DNA of 64,000 bases from DASVNK01 sp964478815 (GCA_964478815.1 CAYZKY010000003.1:1-64000); one strand, 5' to 3'. Positions 55,004 through 63,990 are shown, counted from the first letter of the stretch. The notes: generated by a model not told the origin, from the letters alone. Numbers and translations are program-made.

Positions 55004-56245
55004 ATGAAGAAACTCGTTGCCCTAGGCGCGGTCGCGGTCGCGGTTGCCGCAGGAACAGTCGTTGCGCTGCTTTGGCTCCGCCCCACCGCCGTAACCCCGC
55101 TCGCGCCGCTCGCTCCTGATCGACCCGCTGCCGCGCCATCGACCGTCGGCCCGGCGGCCTCCAAGCCAAGCCCGGCCGCGCCAACCACCCACTCAGGCTC
55201 CCCCGGCGCGAACCTCGCCGCATCTCTCCGCGCCCTCGCCGCCGAGGTGAACAACCGTGCCGATGAATTCATCGCGACCATGTCCGCCGCCGAGATCGAA
55301 CTCGCCCTCAATCATGTCTGGAACCAGGAGGGCAATCGCGATCTCCCCCATCTCCTGCTCCGCCGCTGGACCGAGGAATCTCCCACCGACGCCGGCGCCT
55401 GGCTCCTGAAGCAGCCTCCCAGCCCGAACCGCCGCGACGGCGCCGCCACGCTCGCCACCGTCTGGGCCAATGTCGATTCCGCGGCCGCCACCGCCTGGGC
55501 CCGCCAATTGCCGGCCGAAGAAATGGAAAGCAGCGTCCTCGCCATCGGCTACGAACTCGCCCGTTCTTCGCCCAAGGACGCCCTCTGGCTCGCCGCGGCC
55601 TTGCCCTCCAACGAATCCCGCAACGGCCTGATCGATCACGCCATCAGCCAATGGGCCGTTCAGGAGCCCGAAGCGCCAGCCGATTGGGCCGCGCAAATCC
55701 CCGCCTCGCCCCTGCGCGACCAAGTCTTCGCCCGCCTCGCCACCTCCATGAGCGAGACCGATCCCATTGCCGCCGCCGATCTGGCCCTCGAACACCTCGC
55801 GCCCGGCCCGCAGCAAAACGACGCCATCGTCGGCGTCGTCCAACGCTGGACCCAGCGCGCCCCCTCCGAAGCCGCCGAATGGGTGCGCCAATTCCCCGAA
55901 GGCGAATTGCAAGCCACCGCCATCGAAAATGTCCTTCAGCTCTGGGCCGGCCAGGATGCATCAGGCGCCGGGAACTGGCTCAACGATCTCGACCCCAGCC
56001 CCCTGCGCGACGCCGCCCTCTCCGCCTATGCCGGCCAGCTCGCGGCTTCCGACGCGCGTGGAGCCATCGATTGGGCCGCCAAGATCGAAGATCAAGCCCG
56101 CCGCGCCGGCGAACTCGAACGTCTCGGAGCCCGCTGGATCGCCAGCGACCGCGCCGCGGCCCGCTCCTGGGTGCAAACCGCCCCGCTGCCGGACGACGCC
56201 CGGCAACGCCTCCTGGCCATCCCCGAACTCCGCCGCGAAGAGTAG
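55004..56245 (+). CDS. membrane-anchored helical-repeat protein
   Basis: 413 aa from the ATG at 55004 (GGAG upstream); a GTG at 54932 would add an odd Arg/Pro-rich leader. One N-terminal transmembrane segment (about 3-24), an Ala/Pro-rich linker, then about seven degenerate helical repeats of 30-40 residues with a W-A-x-x-x-P and R-D-x-x-x-x-x-x-A pattern (e.g. AAEWVRQFPEGELQATAIEN). HEAT-like folding is likely. Similar repeat proteins are common in Verrucomicrobia but I cannot name a function. It converges on the second pseudopilin gene (34 bp). Confidence 0.7.
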   Translation: MKKLVALGAVAVAVAAGTVVALLWLRPTAVTPLAPLAPDRPAAAPSTVGPAASKPSPAAPTTHSGSPGANLAASLRALAAEVNNRADEFIATMSAAEIELALNHVWNQEGNRDLPHLLLRRWTEESPTDAGAWLLKQPPSPNRRDGAATLATVWANVDSAAATAWARQLPAEEMESSVLAIGYELARSSPKDALWLAAALPSNESRNGLIDHAISQWAVQEPEAPADWAAQIPASPLRDQVFARLATSMSETDPIAAADLALEHLAPGPQQNDAIVGVVQRWTQRAPSEAAEWVRQFPEGELQATAIENVLQLWAGQDASGAGNWLNDLDPSPLRDAALSAYAGQLAASDARGAIDWAAKIEDQARRAGELERLGARWIASDRAAARSWVQTAPLPDDARQRLLAIPELRREE

Positions 56246-56279
56246 CCGCCGGACCCCGCCGCGCCGCCCGGAATTCGCG

Positions 56280-57047
56280 CTACCACCAAAACGACGGGCT
56301 GCCCGTCGTCCGAATCACCATCTTCTCGAACTTCTTCCACGCCGTGTGCCCGTCCAGATACGCGATGTTCCCGCCCGCGGGCATTTTCCCGGTGCGATCC
56401 AGATGCGCCGACTGATGCCCCGCCCAGCCGCCGTTGATCTTGATGTACTGGTTGCGCGTGCGATCCCGTTCATTCTCCCCGTTCGAGATCGTCGCATCCG
56501 CGATCATCTCCCGCTCGCTCGGCCCCTGCGTCACTTCCTCCGTCCCGACCTTGAACGTCTTCGAAGTTACCGCATCGTTAATGTTCGTCGCCCGGATCCG
56601 TCCAGCCTGCGGAAAACTCATCGCGTAACCGATCACCCGGTAGCCCGTCCCTCTCGCCGTGTTGGACGTAAACCGCCACAGCTCCTCATTGTCCTGCTTC
56701 TGGAACGATGGGCAGTACATCATGTGCCGCGAGGTCCCGCTCTTCAGGAGCGCCTGCGCCACGTTCTCCGGCATGTCCCACGGCCAGTACCCCGGCGCTT
56801 TCGAAGCATCCAGCAGGATCGGCAGCTTGTCGTTGTAATCCGTCGCATACATCATCGTCGCCAGCGCGAACTGCCGCAGGTTGCTGTTGCATTTCACCAC
56901 GATGGCCTTCGATTTCGCCCGCGCCAGCGCCGGCAATAACATGCTCGCCAGAATCGCGATAATCGCGATCACGACCAGCAGCTCGATCAGGGTGAATCCA
57001 GAGCTGCGGCCACGCGCAACTCGGAACGGGAATGGGCGGTTCAACAT
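56280..57047 (-). CDS. type II secretion/pilin-like pseudopilin 2
   Basis: 255 aa with SGFTLIELLVVIAIIAILAS (cleavage after Gly17, Glu22 conserved), LLPALARAKSKA and a globular domain. Near the end an IAYLDGHTAW segment follows the same pattern as the H-X9-DG family, although the nearest upstream His is 17 residues away. The C-terminus is FWW, as in many verrucomicrobial relatives. The leader carries the ACGCACACTTG element and no Shine-Dalgarno. Confidence 0.85.
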   Translation of the reverse strand: MLNRPFPFRVARGRSSGFTLIELLVVIAIIAILASMLLPALARAKSKAIVVKCNSNLRQFALATMMYATDYNDKLPILLDASKAPGYWPWDMPENVAQALLKSGTSRHMMYCPSFQKQDNEELWRFTSNTARGTGYRVIGYAMSFPQAGRIRATNINDAVTSKTFKVGTEEVTQGPSEREMIADATISNGENERDRTRNQYIKINGGWAGHQSAHLDRTGKMPAGGNIAYLDGHTAWKKFEKMVIRTTGSPSFWW

Positions 57048-57526
57048 AAATGTTTATGGGTTAAATCAGAATTTGCGGCGCAAACCCAAAACGCAAGTGT
57101 GCGTTTATTCGCACAGCGGCCTTTCGCACGCCACCCGACCCCCCACCCGAACATTCTTGCCGGGCTGCAATTTTGAGAATCTCCCCCTCCCCTCTCTCCA
57201 AACCCTCCCCGCCTCGCCAACCCCCGCCCGGCCACCCATCCCCCACCCCGCTATGCCCCTTGGCCCCAAGACCTTGCGCCGCCGCCCGCCACCCCGCCCC
57301 CGGACGCCTGTCGCGCTCGAACTAATGGAATCCCTGTTGCTTTTGGGATTGGTATCGATTCTGCTCAGGAAATACCCGTGACTCGGTTCGGACAAACCAC
57401 TTTTGCAAGCTCGAGTCCGCCTGCTCCCGGGGCCCCGTTGGCCCATGGGAAGCCTGCGCGTTGCCCTCGAGCCTGCCCCGCCCGGCTTCCCTGGAAGCCC
57501 CGTCCCGCCGTGCCCCGCCCCGGCCT
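57048..57526. other. divergent intergenic region, 479 bp
   Basis: It separates pseudopilin 2 (minus) from the helical protein (plus). Near pseudopilin 2 it is AT-richer and holds the leader element; about 57120-57300 is a C-rich tract; ORFs here are shadows of low complexity. I see no tRNA or terminator. Confidence 0.6.
57088..57115 (-). promoter_or_regulatory. ACGCACACTTG leader element and hairpin upstream of pseudopilin 2
   Basis: On the minus strand ACGCACACTTG (57104-57094), two bases and TTT match the element upstream of the other pseudopilin. It overlaps a perfect 6-bp inverted repeat (57098-57103 and 57110-57115, 6-nt loop). Confidence 0.4.
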
Positions 57527-58033
57527 ATGAAACCCATCGATGTCCTTCCCCCGGGCGAACGCAGCATCCTGAATCGGATTGCTCTGTCCTTCCGCATGAA
57601 CCGCTTGCGCAAGGAATACGAAACGAACTGCCCGGCCAGCCTCCCCGTCGCCCGCCGCCTCCTCCTCCATTTCTCCTACCTCGAGCTCTACTGGTCCCGC
57701 ATCGCCGCCTACCAGGACGCCTCCGGCCTCGAAACCGCCAATTTCACCCCCGCCGAACAATTCTACCGCATCGTCGTCCTCACCGAGATCGCCCGCCAGG
57801 ATGTCCGGCGCAGCGCCGGCCTTATCAAAGGCCTCTCCAACGACTTCGCCGCCTACGACCAGGCCTGCCGCTCCCTCTCCCACGAACTCAACCCCTTCGA
57901 GTTCGCCGAACGCTGCGGCCAGTGCCACCAACTCGCCGCCGAGATCAACGCCACCCACTTCGGCGCCCAGCCCGTCATGCGCTGGCGCAACGAAGAACAA
58001 GTCGAAACCGCCTTCTACGTCAAACGGCGCTAG
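57527..58033 (+). CDS. unknown 168-aa helical protein
   Basis: Start at the ATG 57527, just after a C-rich non-coding stretch. The sequence is largely helical, with LLLHFSYLELYWSRI and FYRIVVLTEIARQDV, and has one Cys-x2-Cys (CGQCHQL) near residue 130. No transmembrane segment or signal peptide is seen. I do not recognise the family. It lies 234 bp upstream of the ATPase-TPR pair on the same strand, so it may or may not belong with it. Confidence 0.6.
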   Translation: MKPIDVLPPGERSILNRIALSFRMNRLRKEYETNCPASLPVARRLLLHFSYLELYWSRIAAYQDASGLETANFTPAEQFYRIVVLTEIARQDVRRSAGLIKGLSNDFAAYDQACRSLSHELNPFEFAERCGQCHQLAAEINATHFGAQPVMRWRNEEQVETAFYVKRR

Positions 58034-58267
58034 CGCGCTCGAAGCCCGCGCTTGATAACTCTCTGCCGCGGTTGCTCGGAACTGCCCCAGCTCTCCAGAT
58101 CGTAAAAAGATTACGTTGCATCCGCCTGCTCGCAACGCCCGCTCCCCCCGGCCAACAATCCCCGATCACGTCCCCTCCACCGTCCTCCAGCCCTGCGCAT
58201 CCTCGCACCTGTGCGCGTGAAATCCTTGCGACTTCCATCCCCTGCGTGCTTCAATCCCGCATCGATC

Positions 58268-59644
58268 ATGCTTCGACCCGCGAAAAAACTGCGTGAGATT
58301 CGCCAGCTCTGCCACCTGCGCTCCCTGAAGGGAGAAGAGCTGGATGCGCTCTTTGTTGAAACAGGCGATGCCCGCGATGCCGAACAAAGCGTTCGGCAGA
58401 CTATCCGCTCCGCGTTGGACGATGACTCGCCCCAGCGCCTCCTCCTGTGCGGCCATCGCGGGTGCGGTAAAAGCACCGAATTGGCCAAGCTGGTCAAGGA
58501 GCTGGGCGCAGGCTGGCTTTGCGTTACTTTTTCGATTGTCGAGGACCTCCCGCCAGTGGGTGTTCTAGCCGAGGAAATACTCCTCGCCATTGCCCATCGA
58601 CTCGTTCAGGCCGCCGCAACGGAAAAACTCCAGGCTCTCGACACCGATCCTCGCATCAAAGCCATCGATGAATGGTTTCGAGCCATCACCAAGACCGAGA
58701 CACGCAACCGCGAGAGTAGCGTTGAAGCGAATGCGGCGACCGAAATCGGCACTGGCGGCCTGCTCGCCGGCCTTTTCAAGGTGTCGACTCGTTTCAGCAG
58801 CGATCTCAAATACCGCGGCACCGCCGAAACCAGTGTTGTCGAGGAAGTCCGCAAGCGCCCGGCCGATCTCATCGAGCAAATCAATCGCCTCGTCGAAAGC
58901 ATTCAGGAAGCCCTGCATCCCTCCGGCCGGCGCTTGCTCATCATCGTCGAAGACCTCGACAAGCTCAGCATTGCCGACGCACACCGCGTCTTTATCCAGA
59001 ACGGCCAAATGCTGGCCAATATTCGCGCCCACATCATCTACACCATCCCGATTTTCACGTTCACGTCTCCGGATGCCGATGCCATGCGGGCGCTGTTCGA
59101 CGACGTCTTTTCGCTCCCGATGATTAAGGTCTGCCAGCCGGGCGGTGCCAAAGCGGAGCAGGGCTTCGACGTCATTCGGAAGATTGTCGACCGCCGCATC
59201 GATCCGGGCGCGCTGGATCGTGATGCGTTGGAACTGCTCATCGAAAAGACCGGCGGAGTCCTCCGTCACATCTTTGAGGTTCTCCAAACTGTCACCAGCA
59301 TGACCCGCCTGCGCGAGCCGCCGATCCGCCGGGAACATATCATCTACGGTTTGGGAAGACTTCGCACCCAGTTGGGCATTCAGATCGCATTGCCCCGCCA
59401 TGTCGACATTCCGGACCTGAACAAAATCGAGCAGCTCTACGAACGTCTGCGAAATTGCGCCGAGCAATGCCAGAAAGGCAAACCGTGTCCGCCGACCGGT
59501 AATCCCATCGATCAGGTCCTCCTTCAAAGTTGCGCCTTGGTCGAGTATAATGGCGAACGCTGGCTGGGGGTCCATCCCCTGATCATCGATTATCTCAAAG
59601 ACGTTGGATACGAAGTTCGCGCAGACGCTGGATCCGAAGTTTGA
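58268..59644 (+). CDS. P-loop ATPase, first gene of an overlapping ATPase-TPR pair
   Basis: 458 aa from the ATG at 58268. Walker A is CGHRGCGKST (61-70), Walker B is LLIIVEDLDKLS (about 223-234). The C-terminal half contains a winged-helix-like segment (LDRDALELLIEKTGGVLRHIFEVLQ) and a Cys-rich piece (CAEQCQKGKPCPP). The Walker A (GHRGxGKxT) and Walker B (DxLDK) forms match those of the 1195-aa ATPase at 28635-32222, so they are probably distant relatives. The last 41 bp overlap the TPR gene. A STAND-like signalling ATPase is the best guess. Confidence 0.8.
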   Translation: MLRPAKKLREIRQLCHLRSLKGEELDALFVETGDARDAEQSVRQTIRSALDDDSPQRLLLCGHRGCGKSTELAKLVKELGAGWLCVTFSIVEDLPPVGVLAEEILLAIAHRLVQAAATEKLQALDTDPRIKAIDEWFRAITKTETRNRESSVEANAATEIGTGGLLAGLFKVSTRFSSDLKYRGTAETSVVEEVRKRPADLIEQINRLVESIQEALHPSGRRLLIIVEDLDKLSIADAHRVFIQNGQMLANIRAHIIYTIPIFTFTSPDADAMRALFDDVFSLPMIKVCQPGGAKAEQGFDVIRKIVDRRIDPGALDRDALELLIEKTGGVLRHIFEVLQTVTSMTRLREPPIRREHIIYGLGRLRTQLGIQIALPRHVDIPDLNKIEQLYERLRNCAEQCQKGKPCPPTGNPIDQVLLQSCALVEYNGERWLGVHPLIIDYLKDVGYEVRADAGSEV

Positions 59645-61760
59645 TCACGCCGAGGAACTCGGCCTGCTTCGCCGTGCCCTCGCCGAGCCGGTCCGGCAGT
59701 TCATCCTCGTCGAGTTCGATTCCATCCACCGTTTCCGCCCTGTCCTCGACGAATTGGTCGCGCTCGCTCCCGAGCGGCACGCCGTTATCCTCGACTTCGA
59801 CTTCCGTCGTGATCGCCCCGCCGACCTCCTAACGACGGCCCGCTCTCGTTTAGGTGTTGCCGGGACCGAAGAAATACCCCTCCTCGTTCTGCTCGGCGTG
59901 GATGCGTTTGAACAGGACCCCGCCGCGCCCCTCGCCGCCGCCTTCTGGAAGGCCATGAACCTGGCCCGCGAAGCTTGGGACGGCTTGGGAACCCAGCTTC
60001 TCCTCTGCCTCCCCATCTGGAGCTGCCGCCAAGCCGCCACGCACGCCGATCATCTGCTTGCTTGGGCCTCCCTCCGCATCCACCTCGCCGCCCCCCCAGC
60101 ACCATCCGGCTGGCTCGCCAACGAAAAACCGCTCCCCTCCGTCGCTCTATTGGGTGATTTCGGCATCTCTCCTGCGTTGGCCCGGGAGCGCCTCGTTGAA
60201 CTCAAGCAAAGCTGGCAGCAGGCCGGCGCGCGCTCCGAAGATCCCTCCAGCTTCGTCCGCCGCTTCTTCATCCCCATGCTAGAGGCCGCCCTCGCCGCCG
60301 GCGATCTCCCCGCCGCCCGCGAAGCCCGCGACGCCGCTTGCTCCACCGCCCTCATCCCCGAAGAAGACCAGCCCCGCTGGCACGAGTTGAACGTCGCCCT
60401 TGCCATCGCCTCGCACGATTTGCACCTAGCTGAAGAACATACTCGCAAACTGCTTGAACTCGCTGAGCAAAAAGTCAGTGCGCGCATCGGAGAAACCGCG
60501 CTCACGGCCTTAGGGCGCCAAGCCAACTTCTTGGAGCAAACTGCGCATTTTGATTTGGCGGAATCACTTTACCGTCGCTTTTTGGCCACTCTAGAACTCC
60601 GTTATGGCCCAGAAAATCCCCTGATTGCTTCGTGCCTTAATAATCTTGGCCTTTTGTTGCATACGACGGGACGATCAGTCGAAGGTGAAGTCCTGTTGCG
60701 GCGTGCCCTCGCGGTCGATGAAAGAGCTTTTGACCCTGATCACCCCAATATCGCTGTCCGGCTTAACAATTTGTCCAACATCCTGCTAGCCGCAAAACGA
60801 TTCGGAGAGGCTGAAATCCTTTTACGTCGCGCATTGGCCATCGCCGAACGAAGGTTTGGCACAGATCATCCGTCAGTAGCTGGCTACCTCAACAATCTAG
60901 CTCAGATACTACTAAAAACTAACCGTCTCGCTGAGGCCGAGCCACTCATGCGCCGCGCTCTCCTCACGATTGAGCGAAGCGTCGGCACGGACGACCCCAG
61001 GGTCGCGGGCGCGCTTAATAATCTCGCCCAATTGCTTCACAGCACCAGCCGCTTGTCGGAAGCGGAGCCCCTGATGCGCCGTGCGCTTGCTATTGACGAA
61101 CGTATCTTTGGCCCAGAACACCCGAACGTCGCGAGAGATCTCAATAATTTGGCAGAGTTATTGAAGGATACAGGTCGCATAGATCAAGCGGAGCCTCTTG
61201 TTCGTTCCGCTTTGGCAATTGAAGAGAGAGCTTTTGGGCCTTTGCACCACAATGTTGCTCGCAGCCTCAACAATTTGGCGCTTCTGTTGCAGGCCACCAA
61301 TCGCTCACCCGAAGCTGAAGCCCTGCTGAAGCGTGCGTTGGAAATAAGCGAGAAAGATTTTGCAGCTAATCAGCCGAACGATCTTACGGCTGCTCTGAAT
61401 AATTTGGCGCTATTTTTGAAAAGCACCAATCGTCTTGCCGAAGCCGAACACCACTTGCGTCGCGCCTTGGAAATCGATGAAAAGATTCTGGGAATGAACC
61501 ACCCAACCGTCGCCATCCGACTAAACAATTTGGCCCAATTGTTGTACGATGCCAATCGCCTGGACGAAGCCGAGCCTCTGCAGCGCCGCCACCTCGAGAT
61601 TTTTCTAAACTTCACGCAGACAACCGGGCATCGGCACCCCCATCTCAATGCCGCCTTCAACAACTACTTCGCCATCCTCACCCAAATGGGCGACACCCCC
61701 GCCCAAGCCCAAGCCAAAATCGCCGCCCTCGCCCAATCCTACGGCGTCTCCCTCGGCTGA
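59604..61760 (+). CDS. TPR protein with degenerate STAND-type NTPase-like N-terminus
   Basis: 718 aa from a TTG that overlaps the ATPase gene by 41 bp; no later Met gives a sensible start. The first ~175 residues resemble the NTPase part of STAND-like TPR proteins: VILDFDF and LVLLGVDAFEQDP in Walker-B-like positions, and NLAREAWDGLGTQLLLCLPI, the usual segment of such proteins. No Walker A is visible, so it should not hydrolyse NTP. A helical linker follows, then about ten kinesin-light-chain-type TPRs of 42 residues (about 290-718, consensus HPxVAxxLNNLAxLLxxTxRxxEAE). TPRs usually bind protein partners. The TPR part is lower in GC than the rest of the window. Confidence 0.8.
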   Translation: MDTKFAQTLDPKFDHAEELGLLRRALAEPVRQFILVEFDSIHRFRPVLDELVALAPERHAVILDFDFRRDRPADLLTTARSRLGVAGTEEIPLLVLLGVDAFEQDPAAPLAAAFWKAMNLAREAWDGLGTQLLLCLPIWSCRQAATHADHLLAWASLRIHLAAPPAPSGWLANEKPLPSVALLGDFGISPALARERLVELKQSWQQAGARSEDPSSFVRRFFIPMLEAALAAGDLPAAREARDAACSTALIPEEDQPRWHELNVALAIASHDLHLAEEHTRKLLELAEQKVSARIGETALTALGRQANFLEQTAHFDLAESLYRRFLATLELRYGPENPLIASCLNNLGLLLHTTGRSVEGEVLLRRALAVDERAFDPDHPNIAVRLNNLSNILLAAKRFGEAEILLRRALAIAERRFGTDHPSVAGYLNNLAQILLKTNRLAEAEPLMRRALLTIERSVGTDDPRVAGALNNLAQLLHSTSRLSEAEPLMRRALAIDERIFGPEHPNVARDLNNLAELLKDTGRIDQAEPLVRSALAIEERAFGPLHHNVARSLNNLALLLQATNRSPEAEALLKRALEISEKDFAANQPNDLTAALNNLALFLKSTNRLAEAEHHLRRALEIDEKILGMNHPTVAIRLNNLAQLLYDANRLDEAEPLQRRHLEIFLNFTQTTGHRHPHLNAAFNNYFAILTQMGDTPAQAQAKIAALAQSYGVSLG
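60541..61690 (+). repeat. tandem TPR-coding repeats, 126-bp period
   Basis: About nine to ten units with LNNLA near the centre and LxRRALxIxE near the end of each 42-residue unit. Local GC is low: hand count of 61141-61200 gives 26 of 60 and of 60541-60600 gives 29 of 60. Confidence 0.75.
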
Positions 61761-62492
61761 ACTTCCGCCCCCTCGCCCACTCCGCCGGGCTCCCTCCAAA
61801 GCCCGCCAACGTCCGGTCCCGGCCGGAAACCCCAACCGGGGTTTCATCCTTCAGCCCGGGGTTGCCGCCCCGCGGTTACCCCGGGTTCGCCCCCGCCACA
61901 AGACCCCTACCTCGAAGAGGTTGAATCAAAACCCCCGTCACAATCCCTCGCCAAAATTCTTGTCCACCACGTTTTGGCGTCCGGGAACGACCGTCCCTCC
62001 GCCACTCCTGTCTGCCACCCCTCATCCCGTCGTGCTTGGTCATTCGTAATTTAGGCTTAAAAGTCAACATTATACAGAATTTCCGCTTGCACCGGCCGCC
62101 AGACGAGTCGATATTCCACGCATGAACTACAAAAATGTTGACTACCGCCCGCTGGTTATGCCCAGCGCCCACCTCGCCCCGCCCGAACTCGCCCGCCAAA
62201 TCTCTGCTCCATCCCGCTCCATAACCCCAGCCACCATCGCTAATCATTCAACATTTCAACACCTACTCCCCGCTCACAATCCCTCCAACCCACCCCTCTC
62301 CGACCCGCGTAAATTGGACTTCGTAGGACCAAAAACGACCGCTCCCGCCGATTTTGCCCCGGCATCCGGTCTACATTTACTACTCGATGATCCACCCGCC
62401 GCGCCCTCCGATGAACCGCCTCCTCCCCGGCGCAACCCCGTTCCCCGCGCGCGTTCCTTGACGGTGGCGGGGGCGTTTTGTACGGTGGGCGG
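61761..62492. other. non-coding region between the TPR gene and bamD
   Basis: 732 bp. It holds two compact palindromes (61826-61885) and a 9-bp inverted repeat (62063-62071 with 62134-62142) that encloses a TATAAT on the minus strand (62075-62070). The ORFs here are low-complexity Pro/Arg-rich and look like noise. No RNA gene is recognised. Confidence 0.6.
61826..61885. repeat. double-palindrome non-coding element
   Basis: Two perfect 8-bp inverted repeats in a row: 61826-61833 with 61838-61845 (4-nt loop) and 61855-61862 with 61878-61885 (15-nt loop). The paired-hairpin layout in a gene-free gap suggests a dispersed extragenic palindromic repeat, but only one copy is in the window. Confidence 0.45.
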
Positions 62493-63485
62493 ATGAGTCG
62501 ACGGTTGTTCCGCTTGTGCCTCTTTGCCATACTGGCCGCGTTCGCGACGGTGCGCACCCCCGCGCCCTTCATTTACGTGGCGGGGGAAGGATGGAGCTAC
62601 GAGCCGGTGGGCGGGAAAAAGTGGACGCGCACGCGGGCCAAGGATCAGTTGGATGTCGCGAATGAAGCGTTCACCAACAAGGAGTTCCGCCTGGCCGAAC
62701 GGGCCGCCCGGCGCACGGTGCGCGTCTGGCCCTTCTCCGACTACGCGCCGGATGCCCAATACGTCGCCGGCCGGGCGATGGAGGAGCAAGGCAAGGACGA
62801 AAAGGCGTTCAAGGCTTACCAGCAGTTGCTGGAGAAATATCCGAACAGCACCAATTACAACGAAGTGGCTGAGCGCCAGTATCTGATCGCCAACCGGTAC
62901 CTGGCCGGCAAATGGTTCAAGCTCTGGGGCGTCATCCCGTTCTTCCCATCGATGGACAAGACGGTGCAGATGTACGAGAAGATGATCAAGAGCGGCCCCT
63001 ACAGCGAGGTGGCTCCGCAGGCGCAGATGAACATCGGGGCGGCGCGGGAGAAACAGAAGGATTATGCCGCGGCGGTCAAGGCGTACGAGAGCGCGGCCGA
63101 CCGGTATCACGACCGGCAAGTCGTCGCCTCGGACGCTACCTACAAGGCCGGCGAAGCGTACACGAAGCAGGCGAAGACGGCGGAGTACGACCAGAGCGTG
63201 GCGGGCCATGCGATCGGCTCGTACACCGATTTCGTGACGCTGTTTCCGGAAGATACGCGAGTTCCGGAAGCGCAAAAGCGGATCGAGGAATTGCGGACGG
63301 AACAGGCGCGCGGCAGCCTTTTGGTGGCGCGCTTTTACGAGAAGAAGAAAAAGTGGGATGGCGCGCTGGTCTATTACAATGAAGTGATCCAGCGCGATCC
63401 CAATTCGAAATATGCCGAGGAAGCGAAGCAGCGGATTGAGCAGATCAAGAAACGCACCGCCGCTGCGGAAGCCCGGGCGCAGTAG
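62493..63485 (+). CDS. bamD: BamD-like outer membrane assembly TPR protein
   Basis: 330 aa from the ATG at 62493. A hydrophobic N-terminal segment (about 5-22) serves as a signal, but no Cys lipobox is seen, unlike Proteobacterial BamD. TPR-like repeats fill the rest (AFKAYQQLLEKYPNSTNYNE, VKAYESAADRYHD, ALVYYNEVIQRDPNSKYAEE), the last matching the usual BamD end. BamD guides beta-barrel proteins to BamA. The next gene, lptE-like, overlaps its 3' end by 74 bp. A general tol-pal-type TPR protein (YbgF) is the alternative. Confidence 0.75.
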   Translation: MSRRLFRLCLFAILAAFATVRTPAPFIYVAGEGWSYEPVGGKKWTRTRAKDQLDVANEAFTNKEFRLAERAARRTVRVWPFSDYAPDAQYVAGRAMEEQGKDEKAFKAYQQLLEKYPNSTNYNEVAERQYLIANRYLAGKWFKLWGVIPFFPSMDKTVQMYEKMIKSGPYSEVAPQAQMNIGAAREKQKDYAAAVKAYESAADRYHDRQVVASDATYKAGEAYTKQAKTAEYDQSVAGHAIGSYTDFVTLFPEDTRVPEAQKRIEELRTEQARGSLLVARFYEKKKKWDGALVYYNEVIQRDPNSKYAEEAKQRIEQIKKRTAAAEARAQ

Positions 63486-63990
63486 CCCGTGGCTGGCGGG
63501 GCTGCTGCTGGCGGCCATGCTGGCGGCAGGGTGCGCGGGGTACCGGCTGGGGCCGACAAATGGGGTGCCCGCGGGAGCCCGAAGCATTCGGATCGAACCG
63601 TTCCGCAACGAGACGTTCGAGCCGCAGTTGTCCGACGCGATCCTGACGAGTCTGCGGCGATCCATCCAGCGGGACGGGACTTATCGGCTCTCCACGAGCG
63701 GCGCGGCGGATGTCCGGGTGGAAGGTGTCGTCGACAATTACAACCGGATCGGCGTGAGCTTCCAGCCTTCGGACATTCTGACGATTCGCGATTACGAGCT
63801 GACCATCCGGGCGAAAGTGAAGGCTACTGAAACGGCCACGGGCCGCGTGGTGCTGGATCAGCATGTCTCGGGCCGGACCATGTTGCGGCCAAGCGCGGAT
63901 TTGACGGCGGCGGAGCGGCAGGCGGGCGTGTTGCTGGCCGAAGATTTGGCCCGGAATATCGCCGGGTTGCTGGTTGATGGGAGCTGGTGA
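63412..63990 (+). CDS. lptE: LptE-like LPS-assembly lipoprotein
   Basis: 192 aa. After a basic 26-residue stretch, LLLAAMLAAGCAGYRLG gives a lipobox with Cys41. The mature part has the LptE signature: GARSIRIEPFRNETFEPQLSD, an RDGTYRL segment and a beta-rich core (VRVEGVVDNYNRIGVSF). LptE plugs the LptD barrel that inserts LPS at the outer membrane. The ATG at 63412 lies inside bamD and makes a long n-region; a TTG at 63436 would give a normal signal peptide. Neighbouring bamD fits an envelope-assembly unit. Confidence 0.8.
   Translation: MPRKRSSGLSRSRNAPPLRKPGRSSPWLAGLLLAAMLAAGCAGYRLGPTNGVPAGARSIRIEPFRNETFEPQLSDAILTSLRRSIQRDGTYRLSTSGAADVRVEGVVDNYNRIGVSFQPSDILTIRDYELTIRAKVKATETATGRVVLDQHVSGRTMLRPSADLTAAERQAGVLLAEDLARNIAGLLVDGSW

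Noticed and set aside
62122..62496. 124-codon open frame before bamD
   Set aside because: Pro/Ala-rich low-complexity product, no ribosome binding site, and it overlaps inverted repeats in a non-coding gap.
62274..63665. 463-codon open frame on the minus strand
   Set aside because: Antisense to bamD and lptE, both of which show family motifs.
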